A DNA stretch of 64,000 nucleotides from NCBI GenBank assembly GCA_963741755.1, contig CAVUJG010000020.1, forward strand, positions 8,549 to 72,548. Reading direction: 5' to 3'. The stretch is from Sva-07 sp963741755 (GTDB lineage: Bacteria; Actinomycetota; Acidimicrobiia; Acidimicrobiales; Ilumatobacteraceae). Positions 44,631-53,763 of this stretch are shown in pieces (positions within the stretch are counted from its first letter, which is position 1; each line of letters starts with the position of its first letter). The position numbers were made by a program, and so were the translations under genes. A model generated the notes under the pieces. That model worked only from the letters and a program-made list of their open reading frames with translations. It was not told the DNA's origin and ran no database searches.

Positions 44631-45493
44631 GCCGACGAGCCGGCGCCGACCCTTTCGCGGTAGGCGAGCACCGCTGCCCGACGTTCGGCGAGCGCCTCGG
44701 CGTCCATCTCCGAGATCGTCTTGACTTCGTCGTCGGTGAATCCGGCCAGTTCACGGAAGCGCTTGGCAAGGCTGAAGGAACTCTCGGCGCTCTCACCGCG
44801 TGCGCCGCCGAAGCTGAACAGCTTGTCGACGACCTGCTGGAACTCGAGTGCCTTGGTCCGGCGGTCGGGATCGTTGGCGGTCACCTTGCGCAACCAGTCG
44901 GAGCCCATCTTCACGTGGGTGACTTCATCGGCGAGCATCCAGTCCTCGCAGAACTCGAGATACGGATCGCCGGCGACATCGCCGAACTCCTTCATCTGGG
45001 TGAACACGTCGATGGCGAGGCCTTCGAGCGCCCGGTTGACACCCGCGAGACGAAGGATCGGATCGTTCGAGCACGCCGCTTCGAACAGCACGGTGTTCTC
45101 GGCGAACTCGCCGAGCTCGGTGCCCATCCAGTCGGACAGCTTGGCGCTGATCTCGACGTGGCGGGCCTCGTCCCATGCCTGGCGAGCCATGTCGAGCTTC
45201 AGCTCGAAGGGGACGGTGTCGTTGGTGCCGTCGCCAGCGGCGAAGTCGTGGGCCGTGCGCCCGGCGCCTTCGAGCGCCTGGATCTCGCCGACCATGATCC
45301 CGTGCATCAGCCCGCGGGCTGCGTCGGATGCGTCATGGCGTTCCGGGGTGAGGCGCTTGGAAGCGCCGCGGCTCTTCGCCGACGACTCCTTGAGCTCGAT
45401 CGCGGTGCGACCGTCCTTCATCCGTTCGGCCATGTTCGTCTGCACGAACCGCTCGTCACGAGCGAGGTCTTCTACCGGAAAGAACTGACGCAT
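44627..45493 (-). CDS. Ferritin-like diiron protein
   Basis: 288-residue all-helical protein with a full carboxylate-bridged diiron pattern: Glu70 or Glu75 in GEIQALEGAG, E109-x-x-H112 in WDEARHVE, Glu157 in RALEGLAID and E190-x-x-H193 in LADEVTHVK. Members of this fold include oxygenases, oxidases and ferritins. The substrate is unknown. The start overlaps the stop of the upstream gene (TGATG at 45491-45495), and its stop overlaps the GTG of the downstream gene, so all three are translationally coupled. Confidence 0.8.
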   Translation of the reverse strand: MRQFFPVEDLARDERFVQTNMAERMKDGRTAIELKESSAKSRGASKRLTPERHDASDAARGLMHGIMVGEIQALEGAGRTAHDFAAGDGTNDTVPFELKLDMARQAWDEARHVEISAKLSDWMGTELGEFAENTVLFEAACSNDPILRLAGVNRALEGLAIDVFTQMKEFGDVAGDPYLEFCEDWMLADEVTHVKMGSDWLRKVTANDPDRRTKALEFQQVVDKLFSFGGARGESAESSFSLAKRFRELAGFTDDEVKTISEMDAEALAERRAAVLAYRERVGAGSSA

Positions 45494-46164
45494 CAGGCGC
45501 CCCCTTCAGTCGTGGTCGTATTCCCCGAGCCGATGCTATCGGGCCCGGTGATGCCGCCTGCTGCAACCATCAGCGCTTCGAGTTTGGCCTGATGGTCGGC
45601 GGCGCGGCGGACGTGGTCGGGTGTGGTGATCAGCGACTGCAGCAGCATCTCGCCGTCGCGCCAATCGTCGAACTCGTCCTGCAGGATGAAGTTGATCGAA
45701 CGGATCGTGGGTGCGTCGGTGATCTCGCTCGTGTTGTTGCGGTGGTACGTGTACGCCGCGATGAACCGTGGGATGAGGACCCGGTAGACGCCGACCAGTT
45801 TCTCGATGGTCAGCTCGGGCGCCTCGGGTTCGGTCATCGCCTCGATGAAGCGCTCCATCGCATCGTTGGCCGCGACGGTGAGGCGCTCGGGCTTCATCTC
45901 GCGCAGCTCCGGCAGCCGCTTGTGCCAGAGGTCGGCGTGCCAGGCGTGGTGATAGCAGTGGGTGCCGAGGCGCATCTTGACGTCGAGTTCGGGCACGGTG
46001 GCGACCCAGCCGCCGAGTGCCTCGAACAGCTTCATCTCGGTCCACTTGTAGTTGCCGACCCGGCGAGCGGTCTCGTCGACGCTGAACGATCCGGGGATGT
46101 CGCGGCGGTCCCACGGAGCGAATGGTGGGCGTGCCGTCGACTCGATCTGGCTCGTGTCCGTCAT
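45493..46164 (-). CDS. Helical ferritin-like protein, His-rich
   Basis: 223-residue helical protein from ATG 46164 (a GTG at 46170 is also possible). Helix one has NYKWTEMKLFEALGGWV, helix two the His-rich RLGTHCYHHAWHADLWHKRL (His69, His72, His73, His76) and a late helix ILQDEFDDWRDGEMLLQSL. Acidic and His residues at helical spacing suggest a ferritin-like metal site, but ExxH motifs are not clean. Coupled by TGATG to the canonical diiron gene; the pair may be a heteromeric enzyme, as with PaaA and PaaC. Confidence 0.68.
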   Translation of the reverse strand: MTDTSQIESTARPPFAPWDRRDIPGSFSVDETARRVGNYKWTEMKLFEALGGWVATVPELDVKMRLGTHCYHHAWHADLWHKRLPELREMKPERLTVAANDAMERFIEAMTEPEAPELTIEKLVGVYRVLIPRFIAAYTYHRNNTSEITDAPTIRSINFILQDEFDDWRDGEMLLQSLITTPDHVRRAADHQAKLEALMVAAGGITGPDSIGSGNTTTTEGGA

Positions 46165-46211
46165 CTGCACGACGCTAACGAACCTGCCCGCACCCCCTCC
46201 GACCGGAGCTG

Positions 46212-46251
46212 CGATGAGCGAGGTGACCGGATACGGCGGTTTGGCTCATCG
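46212..46251. repeat. REP-like 40-bp palindrome, copy 5
   Basis: Same orientation as copies 3 and 4, in the gap between the start of the ferritin-like operon and the end of the ABC1 kinase gene. Followed by GTTGCGGGTGTGGCCGG, similar to the flank of copy 3. Confidence 0.75.
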
Positions 46252-46272
46252 TTGCGGGTGTGGCCGGATCGG

Positions 46273-47721
46273 TCAGCGGATGGAGCGGCCGGCAGCCCAG
46301 GTGGCTTCGGCGGCGCCGAGGTCGGTGGCGGGTTCGCCGTCGGCGATGTACTCGAGCAGCATCCCTCGCCACGGGCCCGTCGCCTCGAGCTTGCCGAGGA
46401 TCGCGCTCACGCCCCACACGACACGGTCGAGGATGACGAAGCTCGGCGGCATGTTCAGCTGTTCGATCACCGGGCCGTGCGGGCCCTGCACATCGAAGAT
46501 CTTGGCGATCGTCTCGCGCATCCAGTCGCGGGTGAACGTGAACTCGTCGGTCAGGTACGGGATGTACGGGCTCGACACGTAGTCGTACACCAGTGCCGGA
46601 TCGAGGCCATGGCCGTCGGGGAGGAAGTTCGAGCGGACCATCTCGCGAACCAGCAATTCCGGGTCGCGTTCGATGATGATCGCGTCGACGGTCGGACGCA
46701 GCGTCTCCCACTCGCCTGGCGACCAGCGCTTCACGAGTCCGTAGTCGAGGAACGAGACGCTGCCGTCGTGGTGGAACTTGTAGTTGCCGGGATGCGGGTC
46801 GCCGTTGAAGATGCCGTGGCGCATGATCGCACCCTGCGCGAACCGCCAGATGACCTCACCGGCGCGTTGTTTGGTGGCATACGACTCGGTGGTGCGGAAC
46901 TGGTCGAACGTCATCCCGTCGATCCACTCGGTGGTCAGCACGCGTCCGCTGCTCAGCTCGGGCACCAGCTTCGGGATGCGCACCCACGGGTGGCCCTGGA
47001 ACCGCGACTCGAATTCGGCGAGGTTGCCGGCTTCGATCGAGTAGTCGAGCTCCTCGCGCATCCGGTCGCGCAGCTCGTCGACGAGTCCCTTCGCGTCGAG
47101 GCCCTTGAGCATCATCGAGGAGAACATGGCGTACATCACTTCGGCCGCGTCGAGGTCGCTCTCGATCGCCTCGTGCACGCCCGGGTACTGCACCTTGACG
47201 GCGACATCGCGTCCGTCGTGGGTGACCGCCCGATGGACCTGCCCGATCGACGCGGCGGCGACCGGCATGTCGGACCAGTCGAGGAACAGCTTCTCCGGCG
47301 GCTTGCCGAAGTCGCCCTTGACGACGTTTGCTGCCAAGGTCGGTGCCATCGGAGCGGCGTCGGCCTGCAGCGTGGCCAGTGCCTCTTGGGCCTCGTCGGG
47401 GAGTGCTTCGAAGATGAACGAGATCAGCTGGCCCGCTTTCATCAGCACGCCCTTCATCTCACCGAGCTCCTTGGCGACGTCCTCCGCCGTTCGGATCGCG
47501 AACTGCTCGTCGAGCTGCGCCCGGCGCTCCTCGGCCGAGCCGATCCCGCGCACACGTGACACCGCGTAGCGCGCCGAGTTGCGCGCCGAGAGCTTCCACA
47601 CCCGCGCCGATCGGTTGAACCGGCTGGTGAGCGGCGACTCCTTCGCCTTCTGCGCTGCGGCTGCGAGTCCGGCAGCGAGCGCCACGATCGATGCGATACC
47701 GGCAACCGCTTTGCGTTGCAT
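46273..47721 (-). CDS. AarF/ABC1/UbiB-family kinase-like protein
   Basis: 482 residues. One N-terminal hydrophobic segment (about 7-23), then an ABC1 core: KxGQ motif GVLMKAGQLISF, ASIGQVHRAV (Ala-rich nucleotide loop), DVAVKVQYPGVHEAIESDL (Lys), EELDYSIEAGNL, VLTTEWIDGM, NGDPHPGNYKFHHDG (catalytic) and VSFLDYGLVKR (metal Asp, DYG in place of DFG). Homologues act as unusual kinases or ATPases in isoprenoid-quinone or lipid metabolism. ATG overlaps the stop of the small DksA-like gene upstream (TGATG), so the two are coupled. Confidence 0.92.
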   Translation of the reverse strand: MQRKAVAGIASIVALAAGLAAAAQKAKESPLTSRFNRSARVWKLSARNSARYAVSRVRGIGSAEERRAQLDEQFAIRTAEDVAKELGEMKGVLMKAGQLISFIFEALPDEAQEALATLQADAAPMAPTLAANVVKGDFGKPPEKLFLDWSDMPVAAASIGQVHRAVTHDGRDVAVKVQYPGVHEAIESDLDAAEVMYAMFSSMMLKGLDAKGLVDELRDRMREELDYSIEAGNLAEFESRFQGHPWVRIPKLVPELSSGRVLTTEWIDGMTFDQFRTTESYATKQRAGEVIWRFAQGAIMRHGIFNGDPHPGNYKFHHDGSVSFLDYGLVKRWSPGEWETLRPTVDAIIIERDPELLVREMVRSNFLPDGHGLDPALVYDYVSSPYIPYLTDEFTFTRDWMRETIAKIFDVQGPHGPVIEQLNMPPSFVILDRVVWGVSAILGKLEATGPWRGMLLEYIADGEPATDLGAAEATWAAGRSIR

Positions 47722-47957
47722 CACGCCCGCCGAGCGGTGGGGTCGTCGGCGAGGACCTGTTCGGGGATCGGCGCGCCGGTCACCTCGTCGGTCCAGTAGG
47801 TGCCGTCCGACAGGCGCTCGAGCGCCCGTTCGACACCAGCGAGGTCGCGTTCGATCGCATCCAGATCGACCGGATCGCCCGCCGGGGCTGCTGGCGTACG
47901 AACGGTGTCCGACACCAGATGTACGTCGGGGGTCGGCTCGGCGGCGGAGTCGGTCAC
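47721..47957 (-). CDS. Small DksA/TraR-like protein without zinc cysteines
   Basis: 78 residues from GTG 47957. The pattern DAIERDLAGVERALERL, GTYWTDEVTGAPIPEQVL is like the C-terminal part of DksA/TraR proteins (helix, then GTYGxCxxCGxPIPxxRL), but both cysteines of the first zinc pair are replaced (Thr, Thr) and the second pair is missing. It therefore cannot form the usual zinc finger and may act as an adaptor. Stop overlaps the ABC1 kinase start. Confidence 0.72.
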   Translation of the reverse strand: MTDSAAEPTPDVHLVSDTVRTPAAPAGDPVDLDAIERDLAGVERALERLSDGTYWTDEVTGAPIPEQVLADDPTARRA

Positions 47958-48028
47958 GGAGGGCGAGGCTAGTCGCTCGTCGGTGAGGGATCCCGCGGGG
48001 ACGAGCCCCCTGCAATAGGGTTGGAGCC

Positions 48029-48949
48029 GTGGCCGCAGACCGCCGTCGTCGATCTCGGTTGGGCGACCTCCCGCTCGCCGTTGCGATGCTGGCGCCGTCG
48101 GCGATCATCCTCGGGGTGTTCGTGCTCTATCCGCTCGGACGAGCGGTGTGGCTCGGCCAGCAACGGTGCGACAACTTCGGCAACAACTGTGTGTCGCAGG
48201 GCTTCGGTCAGTACCTCGACCTGTTCCGCAGCAGCGAGTTCCAGAACGCGCTCGGCGTCACGATCCGTTTCGCACTGATCACGGCGCCGGCCGGAGTGGT
48301 CCTCGGCGTCGGCCTCGCCGTGCTCGCCGACAAATACCTGCGCGGGATCGGAGCGTTCCGTGCGATCTTCTCGTCCACCGTGGCCACCTCGGTCGCCGTG
48401 GCCAGTCTGATGTGGTTGTTCCTTCTGCAACCATCGGTCGGTGCGCTCGCCAACGTCGGATGGTTCAACTCGTTGTTCCCGTCGGTGAAGAGTCCCGGCT
48501 GGCTGCAGGACCCTGAGACCGCGTTGTGGGCGGTGAGCGCATCGAGCGTGTGGGCGAACCTCGGCTTCACCTTCATCCTCGTCACCGCCGGACTGCAGTC
48601 GATCCCGCGGGACCTCCACGAGGCGGCAGCGGTCGATGGCGCCGGGGGAATCCGCCGCTTCTGGTCGATCACGGTGCCGATGCTCGGCCCGACCCTGCTG
48701 TTCGTCGTGATCGTGTCGACGACCCGTGCATTCCAGGCGTACGGCGAGATCGACCTGCTCACCGGCGGAGGTCCGCAGCCCACCAACCCGACCACCACCA
48801 TCCCGTACTTCATCTACGGACAGAACTCGCCGATCCGCAACGATGTCGGGCTGCAGGCGGGGGCCGCCGTATTGCTGTTCCTGCTGCTGCTCGTGTTGTC
48901 GGGGCTGCAGCTCGCCGGAATCGGACGTCGGGTGCACTATGGCGATTGA
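48029..48949 (+). CDS. Sugar ABC transporter permease (MalF/UgpA type)
   Basis: 306-residue inner-membrane permease, six TM segments, of the CUT1 carbohydrate importers. The EAA loop reads DLHEAAAVDGAGGIRRFWSI near residue 200, followed by the last two TM helices. It starts at GTG 48029 close to GGAG, and its end overlaps the next permease gene by 11 bases. Forms a heterodimer with that permease. Substrate unknown, probably a sugar or glycerol phosphate. Confidence 0.9.
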   Translation: MAADRRRRSRLGDLPLAVAMLAPSAIILGVFVLYPLGRAVWLGQQRCDNFGNNCVSQGFGQYLDLFRSSEFQNALGVTIRFALITAPAGVVLGVGLAVLADKYLRGIGAFRAIFSSTVATSVAVASLMWLFLLQPSVGALANVGWFNSLFPSVKSPGWLQDPETALWAVSASSVWANLGFTFILVTAGLQSIPRDLHEAAAVDGAGGIRRFWSITVPMLGPTLLFVVIVSTTRAFQAYGEIDLLTGGGPQPTNPTTTIPYFIYGQNSPIRNDVGLQAGAAVLLFLLLLVLSGLQLAGIGRRVHYGD

Positions 48950-49847
48950 ACTCACCGACGACCTGACCATGCCGGTCCCGGGAGAATTGGCCCGAGCAGC
49001 GCGGCGACGGCGCCCGATGCGGACGTTCGATCAGCCGACCGGCGCCGGCAAGTTCGGCCGGTATGCGCTGCTGTGTGTCGTGACGTTCCTCGTCGTCTTT
49101 CCGATCTACACCACGGTCGTCGCCGCCTTGAAGCCCGGCAGCGAGGTGTTGAAGAACCCGCTGGTGCCGACCACGGTGACCTTCGACGTGCTGGTCGAGG
49201 CATGGAACGAGGGAAATCTCGGGCGCTACCTCTTCAACTCGTTCGTCGTGGCCACGATCGTCACCGTCGCCCAAGTCGTCACGTCGGTCCTCGCCGCGTA
49301 CGCCTTTGCGCTCCTCGAGTTCCCCGGCAAACGCGTCGTCTTTCTCGTCTTCGTGGCGACGTTGCTGGTCCCCGCTGAAGCCACGCTCGTCGTCAATCTC
49401 GACACCGTCGACGGCCTCGGTTGGCTCAACACCTACAAGGGGCTGTCGGTTCCATTCCTCGCGACGGCGTTCGGCATCTTCCTGCTCCGCCAGGTGTTCC
49501 TGACGTTGCCGCGCGATTTGCGCGACGCCGCCGCGATCGACGGGGTCGGTCACCTCGGCTTCCTGCGTCACGTTGCCGTGCCGCTCGTGCGTCCGACGAT
49601 CGGCGCGCTCGCACTGTTCAGCTTCCTCGGCACCTGGAACCAGTACCTCTGGCCGAACCTGGTGATCAACGAGGCCGACATGAACACGGTCCAGAGCGGG
49701 CTGCGGCTGCTCAGCCGATCGACGCTCTCCGAACCGAACCTCGTGATGGCCGGCACGGTGATCGCCGCGATCCCGATCTTCGCCGCGCTCTTCATTTTCC
49801 AACGCCAACTCGTCCGCGGCCTCACCGCGGGCGCCGTGAAAGGATGA
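48939..49847 (+). CDS. Sugar ABC transporter permease (MalG/UgpE type)
   Basis: 302-residue permease with six TM helices after a 40-residue cytoplasmic N-terminus. EAA loop variant DLRDAAAIDGVGHLGFLRHV. Starts within the end of the first permease gene, so translation is coupled. Followed after 4 bases by the binding-protein gene. No ATPase gene is present, so a shared MsmK/UgpC-type ATPase must come from elsewhere. Confidence 0.9.
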   Translation: MAIELTDDLTMPVPGELARAARRRRPMRTFDQPTGAGKFGRYALLCVVTFLVVFPIYTTVVAALKPGSEVLKNPLVPTTVTFDVLVEAWNEGNLGRYLFNSFVVATIVTVAQVVTSVLAAYAFALLEFPGKRVVFLVFVATLLVPAEATLVVNLDTVDGLGWLNTYKGLSVPFLATAFGIFLLRQVFLTLPRDLRDAAAIDGVGHLGFLRHVAVPLVRPTIGALALFSFLGTWNQYLWPNLVINEADMNTVQSGLRLLSRSTLSEPNLVMAGTVIAAIPIFAALFIFQRQLVRGLTAGAVKG

Positions 49848-49851
49848 CCTG

Positions 49852-51415
49852 ATGTCCCCTCGCTTTCACCATCGCTCGATCCGTCGTCGTCCGGTGCTTC
49901 GCCTTGCAGCGCTCGGTGTCGCCGCCGCCTCCGTTGCTGCTGCGTGCTCGTCGGGCGAGTCGGCGCTCGACATCGACAGCGGCGGCCAGGCTGCCACCAC
50001 CGACGCCCCGGACGCAAGACGCCACCACCGACGCCACCACCGACGCCAGCTCACCCGACGCCACCGCCCTGGCGTCGACGACCACCATCGCGCCGTTGGA
50101 GCAGTTCCCCGACTGCCCGACCAGCGCGCTCGACGCGGCCGCAGGCCCGGTGGAGATCACGTTCTGGCACGGCATGAACGACGTGCTCGAAGACTCGCTG
50201 ATCGAGTTGACCGACGCATACAACGCCAGCCAGGACAAGGTGAAGGTCACGTTGCAGAACCAGACCGGCTACGACGCGGCGATCGACAAGTACATCCAGT
50301 CGAGCCCCGACAGTCGGCCCGACATGATCCAGTTCCCCGAGTACACGCTGCAGACCTTCGCCCAGTCCGACACGCTGATCCCGGTTGGTGCGTGCATCGA
50401 AGACAGCGGCTTCGACACGTCACCGTTTCTCGATCGGGCGCTCGACGCCTACACGTGGCAAGGCGTGCAGTGGGCGATGCCGTTCAACGTGAGCAACCCG
50501 GTCCTGTACTACTTGCGACCGAAGTTCGAAGCGGCCGGACTCGATCCGGACGTCTCGCCGATCACGCTCGAGGAGATGCGCTCGACGTCACAGCAGATCG
50601 TCGACAACGATGCCGCAACCTATGGATGGGTACTCGACTCGGGAGCCGACTCGGGAGGAGGCTGGTTCCTCGAGCAGTGGTTCGCTCGCGGAGGAGTGCT
50701 CTACGCCGACAACGACAACGGACGCAGCGCGCCGGCCACCGAGGTGCTGTTCGACAGCCCTGAGGGCGTCGAAGTGATGACGTTCCTCCAGGACATGATC
50801 AACGACGGTCTCGCCGTGTCGATCGGCGACAACGCCAGCGGTCAGGACATCTTCCTGAAGCTGATCGACCCCGCCGCCGATGGTGCGATGACGATCGGTA
50901 CCAGCGCATCACTCGGTGGTGTGCTCTCGGCGATCGCAGGCGGACTGGCACCCGGGTTGACCGATGCCGATGTCGGCGTCGGACCCATGCCGGGCCCGAG
51001 CCCTGAACCATCGGTCAACCTGGGCGGCGCGTCGCTGTGGATCGTCGACGGCAAGGGCGACGAGAAGGCCGCTGCTGCGTGGGACTACATCACCTACCTG
51101 ATCACGGCCGAGGCCCAGTCGCAGTGGGCGTCGCAGACCGGCTACGTCCCGATCCGCAGCGATGCCGTCGACATCGAGCCGTTGGTGAGCACCTATGCCG
51201 AGGACCCGAGGTTCCGGGTGGCCTACGACCAGCTGCTCGGTACGCCCGAGGGTGTGGCGTCGCTGGCTCCCGTGCTGGGGCCCCAGCGAGAGGTGCGCAC
51301 CGTCACGGCGAACGCAACCGCTGCGATCTTCAACGGCGCCGACGTGGCCGCGACACTCGCCGATGCCGCAACCCAAGCCGATTCGCTGATCGCGAGCTAC
51401 AACCAACGCAACTGA
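49852..51415 (+). pseudogene. ABC sugar-binding lipoprotein, frameshift in the linker
   Basis: Solute-binding protein of the CUT1 system, about 520 residues if repaired. The signal peptide (RRPVLRLAALGVAAAS) and lipobox AAAC (Cys near 32) read in one frame to about 50010. The mature domain begins in the next frame with DATTDATTDASSPDATAL and a typical core: VEITFWHGMNDVLEDSLIEL, NQTGYDAAIDKYIQS, NPVLYYLRPKFEAAGLDP and AAAAWDYITYLITAEAQ. One G too many in the GG near 50011 explains the break, which falls in a low-complexity linker. Likely an assembly error, as the rest is intact. Confidence 0.82.
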
Positions 51416-51418
51416 GCC

Positions 51419-51459
51419 CAACCCTGCCCGGTCGGAGTCGACCCCGACGGGCAGGGTTG
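51419..51459. terminator. Strong bidirectional hairpin
   Basis: CAACCCTGCCCG (51419-51430) pairs perfectly with CGGGCAGGGTTG (51448-51459), with a 17-base loop that can extend the stem by GTCGG/CCGAC. It lies 4 bases after the binding-protein stop and 3 before the stop of the convergent gene, an ideal two-way terminator. Confidence 0.8.
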
Positions 51460-51461
51460 CG

Positions 51462-51890
51462 TCAGTCGGGGACGAGCGCGTTGATGGCATCGACTGCGGC
51501 GTTCGAGAACTCGCCACCGAGCCGAACCGTCGATTCCGCGCCGTTGTCGACGATGGCGATCGTGCCGTAGGTGTTCGTCGTGAACAGCAAGGCGAGCAGC
51601 CCGATCGGGAACAGTACGATTGCGATCACGATCGTCCAGCCGGAACGGTGACGCCACTTGACCTGGAGCACGTCCGCCGACAACCAGTCCACGCTGTGGG
51701 CGTTCAACCGGTGCAGTTGACCCGAAACTGCCACCAACCAGGAGCGGCCGTCGCTCGCCAACCTGATCGTGGTGGAGTCGCCGATGATGACGGTCGATGA
51801 CGGAGTGGCGAAGCGCTGGGCCACCACGACGATCACCACCGCGACAGCGATCACGATCAGGACGATCAGAAGCTCCGGGCCCCCAGGCAT
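51462..51890 (-). CDS. Small membrane protein, function unknown
   Basis: 142 residues: an N-terminal TM helix (MPGGPELLIVLIVIAVAVV), a soluble middle part (VIIGDSTTIRLASDGRSWLV, QLHRLNAHSVDWL) that looks PH-like or beta-rich, a second TM helix (WTIVIAIVLFPIGLLALL) and a short tail. No known family. Opposite orientation to the ABC transporter, with which it shares a terminator. Also divergent from cyclophilin. Confidence 0.7.
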   Translation of the reverse strand: MPGGPELLIVLIVIAVAVVIVVVAQRFATPSSTVIIGDSTTIRLASDGRSWLVAVSGQLHRLNAHSVDWLSADVLQVKWRHRSGWTIVIAIVLFPIGLLALLFTTNTYGTIAIVDNGAESTVRLGGEFSNAAVDAINALVPD

Positions 51891-51952
51891 TCGTCGTAAC
51901 GTAGCCGGATCGACGCAGGCGCTCGCACGGGTCACCGATAGCGTCGGGCGCC

Positions 51953-52513
51953 ATGGCTACAGCGTTCCCCCCATTCGATGGTTCGGCTCCCAAGCAGCAG
52001 GACTTCAAGGAAGCTCCCGAGATGGGCATCGACCCGTCGAAGCGGTACACGGCGAAGCTCGACACGAGCCTCGGCGAGATCGTGATCGCCCTCGACGCGC
52101 TCAAGGCGCCGAAGACGGTCAACAACTTCGTGTTCCTCGCGCTCAACCACTACTACGACGGTGTGATCTTCCACCGGATCATCAGCGGCTTCATGTGCCA
52201 GGGCGGCGACCCGACCGGCACGGGCCGTGGTGGCCCCGGCTACCGCTTCGAGGACGAACTTCCCAAGCCGCGTGAGTACCAGGTCGGCTCGGTCGCCATG
52301 GCCAACGCCGGGCCGAACACCAACGGCAGCCAGTTCTTCATCGTGTCCGGTCCGTCCGGCGTCGGTCTGCCGCCGGCCTACAGCCTGTTCGGCCAGGTCG
52401 TGAAGGGCCTCGACATCGTCGATCAGATGCAGAACGTCCCCACGGGTGGTGGCGACAAGCCGAAGACCGACGTCGTGATCAACGCCGTCGAGATCACCGT
52501 CGCCGACGACTGA
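51953..52513 (+). CDS. Cyclophilin-type peptidyl-prolyl isomerase
   Basis: 186 residues, cytoplasmic (no signal peptide). The active site follows the cyclophilin pattern: YDGVIFHRIISGFMCQGGDP (catalytic Arg in FHRI), GPGYRFEDEL, GSVAMANAGPNTNGSQFFI and LFGQVVKGLDIVD. The N-terminal 30 residues (PFDGSAPKQQDFKEAPEMG) are a typical actinobacterial extension. Folding catalyst for prolyl bonds; single gene. Confidence 0.95.
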   Translation: MATAFPPFDGSAPKQQDFKEAPEMGIDPSKRYTAKLDTSLGEIVIALDALKAPKTVNNFVFLALNHYYDGVIFHRIISGFMCQGGDPTGTGRGGPGYRFEDELPKPREYQVGSVAMANAGPNTNGSQFFIVSGPSGVGLPPAYSLFGQVVKGLDIVDQMQNVPTGGGDKPKTDVVINAVEITVADD

Positions 52514-52547
52514 ACCTGGCCTCCGCACAACCGGTACGGTCCCGGCC

Positions 52548-53763
52548 GTGGCGACGTCGGTGCAGCTCTCGAACGCGCAGGCGCGTCGGATCGCGCTCGG
52601 CGCCCAGGGATTCAACGATCCTCGGCCGACCGGGCGCGTCGATCGTCGCCATCTGCGCCGCATCGTCGATCGGATGGGGATCATCCAGATCGACTCCGTC
52701 AACGTGCTGGTGCGCAGCCAGGAGCTTCCGCTGTTCGCCCGCCTCGGTGCCCACCCGAGGACGCTGATCGACGATGCCACCAGGTCCGGCGAGCTGTTCG
52801 AGTACTGGGTCCACGAGGCCTCGCACGTACCGACCGCCGACCATCACCTGTACCGCTGGCGGATGGCGTCGCCGCACCGGTGGGGTGCATTTCGGCGGCT
52901 GATGGCCGACCGCGCCGACTACGTCGAAGAGGTCCTGCGACACGTCGAAACCGACGGGCCGGTTGTCGCGGGTGACCTCCGGCAGCGACAGGGGCCCAAG
53001 GCTCCGTGGTGGGACTACGACGACGGCAAGATCGCGCTCGAGGCGCTCTTCCACGAGGGTCGCCTCACCGGGTACCGCCGCTCGAACGATTTCGCCAGGG
53101 TCTATGACCTGACCGAGCGGGTGATCCCGGCCGAGCACTTGGCGATGCCCACGCCACCCGAGCACGAGGCCCGCAAGGAACTGCTCGTCCGGGCCGCTCG
53201 CCATCACGGCGTCGCGACGTTCGAAGACCTCACCGACTACCACCGCCAACGCAACCCGCCGTGTCGTCCGCTGATCGCCGAGCTGGTGGAGGAGGGGCGC
53301 CTCGTTCCGGCCGATGTCGAAGGTTGGGTGAAGCCCGCCTACCTGCATCCCGATGCCGTGAGGTCCGCGGCGGGTGAGTGCTCGTGCGTTGCTGAGCCCG
53401 TTCGATCCGGTGGTGTGGAACCGCGACCGCACCGAGCGGCTGTTCGGGTTCCGCTACCGCATCGAGATCTACGTTCCCGAGCCGAAACGACAGTACGGGT
53501 ACTACGTGTTGCCGTTCCTGCTCGGCGACGAACTCGTGGCCCGTGTCGACCTGAAGGCCGACCGCACGGCACGTCGTCTGCTCGTGCAGAGCGCGTTCGG
53601 TGAACCGGGGATCGACGAGCGGTACGTCGCCGACGAACTTGCTGGCGAACTCACGTCGATGGCGCAGTGGCTCGGCCTCGACGACGGGATCGTCGTTGCG
53701 CCGCGCGGTGATCTCGCACCGACGCTGCGCGTGGCGCTCAGCTCGCGCATCCCATCACGTTGA
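52548..53763 (+). pseudogene. AlkX/YcaQ-type DNA glycosylase, single frameshift
   Basis: About 405 residues, winged-helix HTH_42 family. The QxD catalytic motif Q47-I48-D49 in MGIIQIDSVNVLVRS matches AlkX (YcaQ), which opens DNA interstrand crosslinks, rather than the QxQ of AlkZ. Winged-helix segments follow, including HEASHVPTADHHLYRWRM. Near 53366 the frame shifts by one base (an extra G in GCGGCGGG); the C-terminal ALLSPFDPVVWNRDRTERLF, a strongly conserved block, reads in the next frame. Probably intact in the organism. Its 3' end overlaps the convergent lipoprotein gene by 26 bases. Confidence 0.82.

Noticed and set aside
42861..44663. A 600-residue open frame opposite the epoxide hydrolase.
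   Set aside because: Antisense to genes with clear catalytic motifs; no ribosome site or motif of its own.
45592..47559. A 655-residue open frame opposite the ferritin-like and ABC1 kinase genes.
   Set aside because: It spans several well-supported genes on the other strand and carries no recognisable domain.
51462..51890. TatA-like start (GGPELLIVLI) in a small membrane protein.
   Set aside because: No amphipathic helix follows the first TM helix and a second TM helix is present, so it is not TatA.
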